NCBI GenBank assembly: GCA_964462335.1
Contig: CAYWYG010000024.1
Location: 1 to 12,679, forward strand
Direction: 5' to 3'
DNA from: JAPUDQ01 sp964462335
GTDB taxonomy: Bacteria > Patescibacteriota > Saccharimonadia > Saccharimonadales > Saccharimonadaceae
DNA length: 12,679 nt
The position numbers were made by a program, and so were the translations under genes. The notes under the pieces were generated by a model that was given only the letters and a program-made list of their open reading frames with translations, was not told the DNA's origin and ran no database searches. This document shows, in pieces, positions 1 to 6,358 of this stretch. How positions within the stretch are numbered: position 1 is the stretch's first letter; the number at the start of each line of letters is the position of its first letter.

Positions 1-1686
1 ATCGATCAGGCAGCGAAAATATATTTTGGCAAGAGTGCTAAAGAACTTGATCTTGCCGAGAGCACGATGCTGATCGGCATCTTGCCAGCGCCGAGTGCAT
101 ATTCGCCAGTCAGCGGTGATACGACCCAGGCGAAGAAACAGCAAGAGCGTGTCTTACGTCGTCTGGTCGAGGACAAAAAGATTAGTGATGCGCAGAAAAC
201 CGCCGCGTTGGCGGAGGCACTACGGTATGTACCGACACAAACCACAAAGCCGACGATTGCTCCGCATTTTGTTGAGATGGTGATGGCAGAGTTGGAGCAA
301 AAATATGGCGAAGAAGCGGTGACTCGTTCGGGCTATCGTGTCACGACTACGCTCAACCTGTCGTGGCAAAAACAGGCCGAGCAAATCGTCCATGACCAAG
401 TCATACTCAACACACGCGGCGGTGGTCGCAATGCAGCGCTGGTCGCAATCGATCCGAAAAATGGTGAGATTCGTTCACTTGTCGGTAGCGCCGATTATAC
501 AAACCCGGTGTGGGGTAAGTTCAATGTCACGATGGCAGCCAGACAGCCGGGCTCGACATTTAAGCCGATCTATATCACTGAAGCACTCAACCAACGACTT
601 GTGACGCCTGCGACGATACTGAGCGATGAAGCGACCGATTTTGGCGGCGGTTACAAACCGACAAACTTTGATTTCAAATATCGCGGCGACATGACATTGC
701 GTAGTGCGCTCGCGCAATCGATTAATATACCGGCAATCAAAGTCATGCAAAAGCTTGGTATCTCAGCGAGTGTTGAGGCGGCACAGCGTATGGGTCTCAC
801 AACGATCAAGAAAGATAATAATTATGGCCTAAGTCTTGCTATCGGTTCAGCTGAAGTAAAACCGCTTGAGATTACGAATGCCTATGCGGCATTTGCCGCG
901 GGCGGTCAGCAGTATCCGACGACAACAGTGCGTAGCATCGAAAACAAATACGGTGAGACGATTTATCGCCATCGTCCTGAGGCAACACGAGTACAGTCTG
1001 AACAAGCCAGCTATCTTATCAGCAGCATCTTGTCAGACAATGCAGCAAGAGCTCCGTCATTTGGCAGTAGTCTTACGATTACTAATCGGACGGTTGCCGT
1101 TAAAACAGGAAGTACGAACGATAATCGTGACGCGTGGACAATTGGCTATACGCCGAGCGTCGCTGTTGGTGTATGGGTAGGCAACAATGAAAACGAACCG
1201 ATGAGCGCTGGTGGTGCGCCGATGGCTGGGCCAATCTGGCGTAAGAGCATGATTGCATTTCTCGGTGACTCGCTGCGTGAAGAATTTACCCGACCAAATG
1301 GTATCGTCGAAGTGGCTGTCTGCCGAAGCAATGGCTATAGAGCAACTGGTAATGCGACCAATACCTACAAAGAAGTATTCTTAAGTGGCACAGTGCCGAT
1401 CGAGAGTTGTAGCGGTGATGTACCAGTGACACCGGAACCGACGCCAACTGTACCAGTGACGCAGGATAGTGATGGTGATGGTATCGTCGATACGAATGAC
1501 TTATGCCCCAATACGCCTGCTGGTACGACCGTCTCCTCGGGCGGCTGTCCGGTAACGGCAACGAAAGACACAGATGGCGATGGTGTGGCCGATACGATCG
1601 ACGCCTGTCCTAACACGCCAGCTGGTACGGCGGTCGATGCGACGGGATGCTCGCAACCAACGATCGAGCCACCACCGGACACGTGA
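1..1686 (+). CDS. Class A penicillin-binding protein (PBP1A-like), 5' truncated by the window
   Basis: The reading frame is open from base 1, so the real start lies upstream; 561 codons are visible. The first residues (IDQAAKIYFGKSAKELDLAE, then the LPAPSAYSP block) match the end of a GT51 peptidoglycan glycosyltransferase. The transpeptidase domain follows: SxxK motif STFK with the acyl-accepting Ser at visible residue 185 (nt 553), SxN motif SIN at 240, and KTGST at 368. The enzyme should polymerise lipid II and cross-link stem peptides outside the membrane. After the transpeptidase comes a Cys-containing tail, a Pro/Thr linker (about 475-488) and two thrombospondin type-3 repeats (489 onward), an unusual end for this family. 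The gene stops with TGA 2 nt before the opposing pgi stop, with no terminator hairpin between them. Family assignment is firm; whether it is the organism's only class A PBP cannot be seen. Confidence 0.94.
   Translation: MDQAAKIYFGKSAKELDLAESTMLIGILPAPSAYSPVSGDTTQAKKQQERVLRRLVEDKKISDAQKTAALAEALRYVPTQTTKPTIAPHFVEMVMAELEQKYGEEAVTRSGYRVTTTLNLSWQKQAEQIVHDQVILNTRGGGRNAALVAIDPKNGEIRSLVGSADYTNPVWGKFNVTMAARQPGSTFKPIYITEALNQRLVTPATILSDEATDFGGGYKPTNFDFKYRGDMTLRSALAQSINIPAIKVMQKLGISASVEAAQRMGLTTIKKDNNYGLSLAIGSAEVKPLEITNAYAAFAAGGQQYPTTTVRSIENKYGETIYRHRPEATRVQSEQASYLISSILSDNAARAPSFGSSLTITNRTVAVKTGSTNDNRDAWTIGYTPSVAVGVWVGNNENEPMSAGGAPMAGPIWRKSMIAFLGDSLREEFTRPNGIVEVAVCRSNGYRATGNATNTYKEVFLSGTVPIESCSGDVPVTPEPTPTVPVTQDSDGDGIVDTNDLCPNTPAGTTVSSGGCPVTATKDTDGDGVADTIDACPNTPAGTAVDATGCSQPTIEPPPDT
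1465..1650 (+). repeat. Two thrombospondin type-3 repeats in the PBP C-terminus
   Basis: Two copies lie 102 nt (34 residues) apart, starting at 1465 and 1567. Each follows the pattern DxDGDGxxDxxDxCPNTPAGTxVxxxGC: DSDGDGIVDTNDLCPNTPAG, then DTDGDGVADTIDACPNTPAG. This is the calcium-binding, disulphide-containing TSP3 repeat best known from linkers of OmpA-type surface proteins. It should lie outside the cell beyond the transpeptidase. A Ca2+-stiffened or wall-interacting spacer is an inference. Confidence 0.85.
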
Positions 1687-1688
1687 GA

Positions 1689-3317
1689 TTATTGAAGTGA
1701 GCGCCAGGTTTCGATGAGGTGGCGGGTCGAGCTGTCCTCATCAGAAAGGTCACTGTCGTCGAGTTTGTTGACAATCGAGTGGGCCAAAACTTTGCCGAGC
1801 TCGACACCCCATTGGTCGAACGAATCGATTCCCCAGATCGCACCTTGGACGAAGATCTTGTGTTCGTAAAGGGCGATCAGTTGTCCAAGCGTGTTTGGTG
1901 TAAGCTGTGGCAGTAGCAGAGTATTGCTCGGACGGTTGCCTTCAAATATTTTGTGGGGTAGTAGTGTATCACTGACACCCTCGGTATGTAACTCATCTGC
2001 CGTTTTTCCAAATGCCAGTGCTTTGGACTGGGCGAACATATTGGCGATGAGCTTGTGATGATGTATGCCGGACCCGTCAGGATCATTGAGTGGTCGTGCA
2101 AAACCGATGAAATCGCATGGTATGAGACGAGTACCTTGATGGATCAACTGGTAAAACGCATGCTGGCCGTTGGTACCGGGCTCGCCCCAGATGATTGGTC
2201 CGGTATGGTAGTCGACGCGCTGGCCGTCTTTAGTGACTGATTTGCCGTTACTCTCCATGTTGGCCTGCTGGAAATAAGCTGTAAACCGGTGCAGGTATTG
2301 GTCATAGGGCAAGAGCGCTTCTGTCTCTGCGCCGAGAAAGTTTGTGTTCCATATGCCGATGAGAGCGAGGATGACGGGCATATTGCGCTCGAGTGGGGCA
2401 GTACGAAAATGCTCATCGATCGTGAACATACCGCGGAGCATGTCATGAAAATGATCGGCGCCAATACTGAGCATGATGCTGAGTCCGATTGCGCTACTGA
2501 GCGAGTAGCGTCCGCCGACCCAGTCCCAAAATGCAAACATGTTGTCAGTGTCGATACCAAATTTAGCGACGGCCTCGGTATTGGTTGAGAGTGCGACAAA
2601 ATGATGCGCAATGACCGACTCATCACTGGCAAAGTCGAGCAGCCACTTGCGGGCACTATGGGCATTGGTCATGGTCTCGTCAGTCGTAAAGGTCTTGGAC
2701 GCGACGATAAAGAGCGTCTGGTCGGGCGGGCAGTGGCGGAGTGTCGTAGCGAGGTGCGTACCGTCGATATTGGAGACAAAATGTACGGTTATGCCAGTCA
2801 TCTGGTAATACCTGAGCGCCTCAGTCACCATGACGGGGCCTAGGTCTGATCCACCGATGCCGATATTGACGACGTGGGTGATGCGTTTGCCGGTATAGCC
2901 CCGCCATGTTCCATCGTGGAGCCGCTTGGTAAAATCTGCCATCTTATCGAGGACAGCACGGATCTCGGGCATGACGTCTTCACCGCTGCTGATACGATGA
3001 TGGGCTGATTGATTGCGCAGGGCGATATGGAGCACTGCACGGTCTTCAGTCGTATTTATGTGGTCACCGCGAAACATCGCATCACGCAGCGACTCGATGT
3101 CTCGCTCACGTCCGAGTGCAAAGAGTAACTTCATTAGCTCATCATCAATGCGGTTTTTCGCGTAGTCGAGATAGATATCCCCTGCGTTGAGCTGGTAGCG
3201 GCTACCTCGATTTGGATCAGTAGCGAAAAGCTCGCGAAGGTGTGCTGACGTATGAGTATCAGCGTAGTCATGCAGCTTCTGCCACGCGGCAGTTTCCGTC
3301 AGCGGTGATGAATGCAT
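1689..3317 (-). CDS. pgi: Glucose-6-phosphate isomerase
   Basis: This cytoplasmic enzyme interconverts glucose 6-phosphate and fructose 6-phosphate. The 542-residue length is normal for the long bacterial/eukaryotic GPI form. Visible signatures are the first SIS-domain loop GIGGSDLG (153-160), SKTFTTDET (207-215), PROSITE-type signature 1 DWVGGRYS (265-272), the catalytic Glu in MESNGK (E355), the ring-opening His in GTNGQH (H386), and signature 2 FDQWGVELGK ending in the catalytic Lys (K509). The ATG at 3317 is preceded by TATAGT with only 6 nt between and no Shine-Dalgarno, suggesting a leaderless mRNA. The gene is divergent from the methyltransferase and converges on the PBP gene. All key residues are present, so it should be active. 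Confidence 0.97.
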   Translation of the reverse strand: MHSSPLTETAAWQKLHDYADTHTSAHLRELFATDPNRGSRYQLNAGDIYLDYAKNRIDDELMKLLFALGRERDIESLRDAMFRGDHINTTEDRAVLHIALRNQSAHHRISSGEDVMPEIRAVLDKMADFTKRLHDGTWRGYTGKRITHVVNIGIGGSDLGPVMVTEALRYYQMTGITVHFVSNIDGTHLATTLRHCPPDQTLFIVASKTFTTDETMTNAHSARKWLLDFASDESVIAHHFVALSTNTEAVAKFGIDTDNMFAFWDWVGGRYSLSSAIGLSIMLSIGADHFHDMLRGMFTIDEHFRTAPLERNMPVILALIGIWNTNFLGAETEALLPYDQYLHRFTAYFQQANMESNGKSVTKDGQRVDYHTGPIIWGEPGTNGQHAFYQLIHQGTRLIPCDFIGFARPLNDPDGSGIHHHKLIANMFAQSKALAFGKTADELHTEGVSDTLLPHKIFEGNRPSNTLLLPQLTPNTLGQLIALYEHKIFVQGAIWGIDSFDQWGVELGKVLAHSIVNKLDDSDLSDEDSSTRHLIETWRSLQ

Positions 3318-3323
3318 GTATTT

Positions 3324-3329
3324 ACTATA
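3324..3329 (-). promoter_or_regulatory. -10 box of pgi (leaderless arrangement)
   Basis: On the minus strand TATAGT ends 6 nt before the pgi ATG at 3317, so transcription would begin at or within a base or two of the A of ATG. There is no purine-rich ribosome-binding site in between. A -35 match is poor. Inferred from sequence only. Confidence 0.5.
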
Positions 3330-3366
3330 GCATTAGCATAATAATTTTCACGTAGCAGTAGAGGAG

Positions 3367-3372
3367 TATACT
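3367..3372 (+). promoter_or_regulatory. -10 box of the methyltransferase gene (leaderless arrangement)
   Basis: TATACT is followed by 8 nt and then ATG at 3381, placing the likely transcription start at the start codon. A weak -35 candidate TTTTCA (3345-3350) lies 16 nt upstream. The GAGGAG at 3361-3366 resembles a Shine-Dalgarno but lies upstream of the -10 box and 14 nt from ATG, so it should not be in the mRNA. Confidence 0.5.
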
Positions 3373-3380
3373 TATCTAGT

Positions 3381-4007
3381 ATGTCTCCTATTGATATCTC
3401 AAAATTACTGAGTCGTTATCCGATCATTTCGGACCAAGTACATCGTGATGAGTTGAGGGTCATATTGTCGCTGCTCGTCGAGTCGTCACAGCAGTATCCT
3501 GATGGCAATGTCGTTGAGTTTGGGTGTTATATCGGTACGACGTCGTTGTTTGTGCGCAGAGTTATGAATATGACTGGCGCTGTCGGTGAGTTTCATGTCT
3601 ATGATAGTTTTGCAGGGCTACCCGAGAAGACGGCGCGTGATGATAGCCCGGCAGGTGGACAGTTTGTCGCCGGCGAGCTGCTTGCAAGTAAGAAAGCATT
3701 TGTCACGCAGTTTAAAAAATCAGGATTAGAGCTACCCACTGTTCATAAGAACTGGTTTCATGATCTCATGCCAGATGATGTACCGGATAAGATCTCATTT
3801 GCATTTCTCGATGGTGATTACTACGATTCCATCTGGGATAGCTTACGGCTTATCACGTCGAAATTATTGCCCGGCGCAGTTATCGTCGTTGACGATTATA
3901 CCAACGAAGCATTGCCTGGGGTGGCACAAGCGGTCGACGAATGGCGGCGCGTCTATGCCTCTCGCATCAGCGTACGAGCAAGTCTCGCGATAATTCATCT
4001 TGTATAA
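3381..4007 (+). CDS. TylF/MycF-like class I SAM-dependent methyltransferase
   Basis: This 208-residue cytoplasmic protein has the order of motifs seen in TylF-type (macrocin O-methyltransferase-like) enzymes. SAM-binding motif I is VVEFGCYIGTTSL (44-56). DSFAGLP (75-81) follows strand 2. FAFLDGDYYDS (140-150) and VVDDY (169-173) carry the Asp residues (D144/D146 and D171/D172) that bind Mg2+ in MycF-type enzymes. Metal-dependent O-methylation of a sugar hydroxyl is therefore the likely chemistry, but the substrate cannot be read from sequence. It is shorter than MycF (about 250 residues), lacking N-terminal helices. It is transcribed alone from what looks like a leaderless promoter. Its last codons and TAA lie inside the operator of the next gene, so read-through transcription into abrB is possible. 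Confidence 0.8.
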   Translation: MSPIDISKLLSRYPIISDQVHRDELRVILSLLVESSQQYPDGNVVEFGCYIGTTSLFVRRVMNMTGAVGEFHVYDSFAGLPEKTARDDSPAGGQFVAGELLASKKAFVTQFKKSGLELPTVHKNWFHDLMPDDVPDKISFAFLDGDYYDSIWDSLRLITSKLLPGAVIVVDDYTNEALPGVAQAVDEWRRVYASRISVRASLAIIHLV

Positions 4008-4026
4008 CTTGTTATACTTGTATAAC
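4002..4026. promoter_or_regulatory. Three-half-site inverted-repeat operator before the AbrB gene
   Basis: The 7-bp half-site GTATAAC occurs at 4002-4008 and 4020-4026. Its exact reverse complement GTTATAC lies between them at 4011-4017. All are separated by TT, so the period is 9 bp with alternating orientation. The array covers the methyltransferase stop codon and the TATACT box (4013-4018) of the downstream gene. A regulator bound here would block that promoter. Autoregulation by the AbrB-like protein encoded next is an inference from position. Confidence 0.6.
4013..4018 (+). promoter_or_regulatory. -10 box for the AbrB-efflux operon
   Basis: TATACT lies inside the central operator half-site, 19 nt before the AbrB ATG. 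The expected start near 4025 would give a leader of roughly a dozen bases without a Shine-Dalgarno. TATAAC at 4021-4026 is an alternative box closer to the start codon. No convincing -35 box is seen. Confidence 0.4.
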
Positions 4027-4037
4027 ATAGTAGATAT

Positions 4038-4280
4038 ATGGGTTTTCATAAAGGTAATTTGCAATTAGCTGGTACTGTGACGGTCGGTCCCAAAGGCCAA
4101 GTCGTGATACCGGTAGATGTACGTGATCAGATGAATATCTCGGCGGGCGACAAGCTCGTCGCGCTCTACATGCCTGATACGAAGGCCGTCGGGTTTGTCA
4201 GCGAAGCATCTATGCAAGCCATCATTGACCGTATGGGGCAACACGTCGGTGCGCTTAAAAGTAAATTAAACAAAGGGTAG
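4038..4280 (+). CDS. AbrB/SpoVT-family DNA-binding regulator
   Basis: This 80-residue protein has a swapped-hairpin AbrB-type domain: VTVGPKGQVVIPVDVRDQ (14-31), then MNISAGDKLVALY (32-44). These match the family pattern of an S/G-x-KGQVVIP strand followed by R, then GD-K. Such proteins dimerise and bind DNA through the N-terminal fold. The C-terminal 35 residues form a short helical tail (QAIIDRMGQHVGALKSKL). No toxin gene is adjacent. Instead the next gene, 2 nt downstream, is a drug-type efflux pump, so a local repressor of efflux is more likely than an antitoxin. The inverted-repeat array upstream is a natural autoregulatory target. The ATG is chosen because it is the first in frame after the promoter; no strong ribosome-binding site precedes it. 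Confidence 0.88.
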   Translation: MGFHKGNLQLAGTVTVGPKGQVVIPVDVRDQMNISAGDKLVALYMPDTKAVGFVSEASMQAIIDRMGQHVGALKSKLNKG

Positions 4281-4282
4281 GT

Positions 4283-5968
4283 ATGTCATTGCACCACATC
4301 ACCAATCGTGAAAAGGCGATCGTCATGGCGGCCGTGATGAGCTCGCTTTTTCTCGTGGCACTTGATCAGACGATCATTGCGACAGCACTCGGGCGTATCG
4401 TCGAAGAGTTTAAGAGTTTTAGTAGCCTGAGCTGGGTAATCACGTCATATATGTTGGCGACGACTGTGACGGTGCCACTTGCCGGAAAGATGTCCGACAT
4501 ATTCGGACGCCGCAAGATCATATTGTCGGGCGTGATTGTATTTGCGCTGGGATCACTGCTTAGTGGCGGGGCGATGAGTATCGAACAGCTGATTTTTTCG
4601 CGTGCGTTTCAGGGTATCGGCGCAGGTATTATCACGGCCAATGCGTTTACGATTGCCGGCGACCTATTCAGCCCGCGCGAACGTGGTAAATGGCAGGGTC
4701 TGATCGGCGCGGTGTTTGGGCTGAGTTCGGTGATCGGGCCGCTTCTCGGCGGTTTCCTGACTGACCCTCATACTTTCTTAGGTCTCACGACTAGCTGGCG
4801 TTGGACATTTTGGATCAATGTGCCTATTGCGATTATCAGCTTCTTTATCATCGCGAAATATCTCCCTATCATTGCGCATGACCACAGACCCAAGATCGAT
4901 TATGTCGGCGCGTCACTGCTGACGGTTGCACTTTCATCACTTATCCTCGCGGTCGACAACACGGACAAGATCTTTGCCAGTTGGATTGACGACGGCATGA
5001 GCCTGACGACAATCAAGATAATCTTGTATGGGTTGAGCGCGCTTGCCGCACTTGTCTTTATCTGGGTCGAGCGACGTGTCGATGAGCCGATCATTTCACT
5101 TAGTTACTTCAAAAATCGTAACTACACGACACTTATCATCGTGGCGCTACTATTTGGTGCGGCGTTCCTTGGCGCCATACTCTACCTCACGCAGTTTAAC
5201 CAGCAGGTCTTTGGTGCGAATGCGACCGAGTCTGGTCTGATGCTACTCCCGATGATCGTGGGACTTAGCGGTACGGCAGCGACCGCGGGGCAGATCGTGT
5301 CGCGTACGGGCAAGTACAAACAGTTATTTGTCAGTGGCTATGCGATTGCATCTGTGGCGATTTTTGCGCTGAGTTTTCTGACGCCGAGTAGTCCCTACTG
5401 GCATGAGGCGATTATCATGTTCTTTGCGGGTATGGGGCTCGGTGCGGGTATGCCGATCATGAATCTCGCCATTCAAAATGAATTTGGTCAGCGTGATCTC
5501 GGTGCGGTGACATCATCCTTGCAACTTTTCCGCGGTCTTGGATCGACGATCGGTACGGCAGTGCTTGGGACGATGCTGGTTGCTGGAGTGACGGCGCAGC
5601 TTGGTGATCTCACCAAAGACTCGTATATCCAATCTCTGCGACAGCAGTCGCAAGCAGCGCAATTTCTCGGCAAAGTCGATACCGACACGGCGCTCAATCT
5701 CAACACGCATGATTTTAAAGAACAGATCACCAATGGCGTAGTGGCGGCAACCGAGAAGTTACCTGCGCCAGTGCGGGAACAGATGGTAAAGAAGTTTGCG
5801 ACACAGCAAAACGATTACAATACCAAAGTTATCAACGCGTTTAGCGATAGCCTACGTAGCGTCTTCTATGTCTCATCAGCTCTCATGGCGGTCGCAACTG
5901 TCATTGCACTGACTATCGTTGAGAAACCTCTCCGCGGTGGTCACGACGACACGCCAGGTGTTGCGTAA
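4283..5968 (+). CDS. MFS transporter, DHA2 (EmrB/QacA) family, 14 transmembrane segments
   Basis: This 561-residue inner-membrane protein of a length typical for 14-helix proton-driven multidrug exporters. Visible family motifs are LDQTIIATAL (27-36, motif D1), GKMSDIFGRRKI (68-79, motif A, loop 2-3), GLSSVIGPLLGG (146-157, antiporter motif C) and SWRWTFWINVPI (171-182). An extracytoplasmic segment rich in Gln and charged residues (about 460-520) precedes the last helix, as in EmrB/QacA relatives. The start is 2 nt after the AbrB stop. AAGGG at 4273-4277 with 5 nt spacing acts as Shine-Dalgarno and lies in the end of the AbrB gene, implying translational coupling. The substrate is unknown. 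Its TAA falls inside the left arm of the long inverted repeat that follows. Confidence 0.94.
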   Translation: MSLHHITNREKAIVMAAVMSSLFLVALDQTIIATALGRIVEEFKSFSSLSWVITSYMLATTVTVPLAGKMSDIFGRRKIILSGVIVFALGSLLSGGAMSIEQLIFSRAFQGIGAGIITANAFTIAGDLFSPRERGKWQGLIGAVFGLSSVIGPLLGGFLTDPHTFLGLTTSWRWTFWINVPIAIISFFIIAKYLPIIAHDHRPKIDYVGASLLTVALSSLILAVDNTDKIFASWIDDGMSLTTIKIILYGLSALAALVFIWVERRVDEPIISLSYFKNRNYTTLIIVALLFGAAFLGAILYLTQFNQQVFGANATESGLMLLPMIVGLSGTAATAGQIVSRTGKYKQLFVSGYAIASVAIFALSFLTPSSPYWHEAIIMFFAGMGLGAGMPIMNLAIQNEFGQRDLGAVTSSLQLFRGLGSTIGTAVLGTMLVAGVTAQLGDLTKDSYIQSLRQQSQAAQFLGKVDTDTALNLNTHDFKEQITNGVVAATEKLPAPVREQMVKKFATQQNDYNTKVINAFSDSLRSVFYVSSALMAVATVIALTIVEKPLRGGHDDTPGVA

Positions 5969-6128
5969 GCACCTGCTTTGACGAAATGTCTCGGTATAGC
6001 CTGAGGAGCAGTTGGCCGTGACGGCCAGCCCCCGCTAAGGCGAAGGCTGTCGTCAGTTGGCAAGCGGGGGCGATTGCTCCGAGGGCTATACCGGGGCATT
6101 TCGTTGATTGCTGGTGTGATTTTTACGC
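5963..6128 (+). ncRNA. Candidate structured RNA: long helix with three-way junction
   Basis: This GC-rich non-coding segment pairs with itself over its whole length. The outer helix pairs GCGTAA (5963-5968) with TTACGC (6123-6128), CACC (5970-5973) with GGTG (6113-6116), and about 5978-6010 with 6075-6107. Inside are two further hairpins: TGGCCG-tga-CGGCCA (6013-6027) and GCCCCCGC (6028-6035) with GCGGGGGC (6064-6071), the latter capped by a 28-nt loop (6036-6063). Non-Watson-Crick positions in the outer helix are almost all G-U when read on the plus strand (5979-6106, 5980-6105, 5989-6096, 5991-6094, 6002-6083). A tandem G-A pair (6003-6004 with 6081-6082) completes it. On the minus strand these would be A-C mismatches, so a plus-strand RNA is favoured over a plain DNA palindrome. 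It matches no RNA family I can recall. It could be an independent small RNA, the 3' end of the efflux mRNA, or a MITE-like element. Confidence 0.6.
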
Positions 6129-6151
6129 TATACGACACTATGGATAGCGTA
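6124..6151. repeat. 8-bp inverted repeat upstream of the riboswitch promoter
   Basis: TACGCTAT (6124-6131) and its exact reverse complement ATAGCGTA (6144-6151) flank 12 nt. The right arm ends 1 nt before the TATACT box at 6153. It could be an operator in the promoter spacer. As RNA it could be a hairpin ending upstream transcription, although no T-run follows. Its left arm also pairs with the start of the preceding structured segment. Confidence 0.4.
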
Positions 6152-6152
6152 G

Positions 6153-6158
6153 TATACT
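6153..6158 (+). promoter_or_regulatory. -10 box for the cobalamin-riboswitch transcript
   Basis: TATACT occurs in an AT-rich gap between the structured segment and the riboswitch. A start near 6165 would give a leader of about 194 nt that carries the complete aptamer and expression platform. No good -35 box lies 16-18 nt upstream; that interval is occupied by the inverted repeat. Assigned on position and on similarity to the other TATACT boxes in the window. Confidence 0.5.
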
Positions 6159-6177
6159 AACGATATTAACAATTAAT

Positions 6178-6290
6178 TCGATGAATACTCGCGGAAGCAG
6201 GTGCAAATCCTGCGCTGTGCCGCAACGGTAAGACGAACGCTAGAGGGTAGTTGCTCGTCAAGTCCGATACGTGAGTATCCATATATCGAT
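6178..6290 (+). promoter_or_regulatory. Cobalamin (B12) riboswitch aptamer
   Basis: The conserved core is present in order: GCGGAAGCAGGTGCAAATCC (6191-6210), then GCTGTGCCGCAACGGTAAG (6214-6232, the B12 box) and CAAGTCCGATAC (6259-6270). Supporting helices are TCGAT/ATCGA (6178-6182 with 6285-6289), ATACTCGC with GTGAGTAT (6185-6192 with 6271-6278, one G-U), GCAGG/CCTGC (6197-6201 with 6209-6213), and GACGAAC/GCTCGTC (6232-6238 with 6253-6259, one mismatch) capped by a variable loop. The RNA should bind a cobalamin. Which form (adenosyl or aquo/methyl) is not decided here. It reads into the expression platform and the gene at 6359. Confidence 0.93.
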
Positions 6291-6292
6291 TC

Positions 6293-6358
6293 CCGAGCAG
6301 GAAATGTACTAGACGTTTTTATACGTACCCTTTTTCGCGCTCGGAGAGGGTATTTTTT
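6293..6358 (+). terminator. Riboswitch expression platform: terminator-like hairpin and competing stem
   Basis: TACCCTTTTT (6326-6335) can pair with GGAGAGGGTA (6343-6352), with three G-U pairs, leaving a 7-nt loop and followed at once by TTTTTT (6353-6358). This has the layout of an intrinsic terminator. A competing stem CCGAGC (6293-6298) with GCTCGG (6339-6344) shares bases 6343-6344 and so excludes the full hairpin. The Shine-Dalgarno GGAGAGG is the 3' arm of the hairpin, so the same fold could stop transcription or hide the ribosome-binding site. The direction of the ligand response is not decided by sequence; repression is usual in this class. Confidence 0.65.

Noticed and set aside
1365..1682. 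105-codon minus-strand frame opposite the TSP3 repeats
   Set aside because: An antisense shadow of repeated Asp/Gly/Pro codons; no start signal.
2144..2665. 173-codon minus-strand frame inside pgi
   Set aside because: It is out of frame with an intact, fully motif-bearing pgi, and its composition reflects that gene.
4038..4280. AbrB-type antitoxin of a toxin-antitoxin pair
   Set aside because: No toxin-sized partner is adjacent; the coupled gene is a complete efflux pump.
5955..5979. CAGGTG/CACCTG hairpin around the efflux stop codon as an intrinsic terminator
   Set aside because: The stem is six pairs and is followed only by CTTTG, not a T-run; the same bases pair better in the long helix with 6111-6128.
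5963..6128. SRP RNA (ffs), 6S RNA or tmRNA
   Set aside because: No SRP tetraloop/asymmetric-loop signature, no 6S central bubble, and no tmRNA acceptor or tag frame; a three-way junction does not fit any of them.
5963..6128. MITE or other insertion element
   Set aside because: Arms are inverted, but no target-site duplication is visible, no second copy exists in the window, and the G-U asymmetry favours RNA. Not excluded without a genome search.
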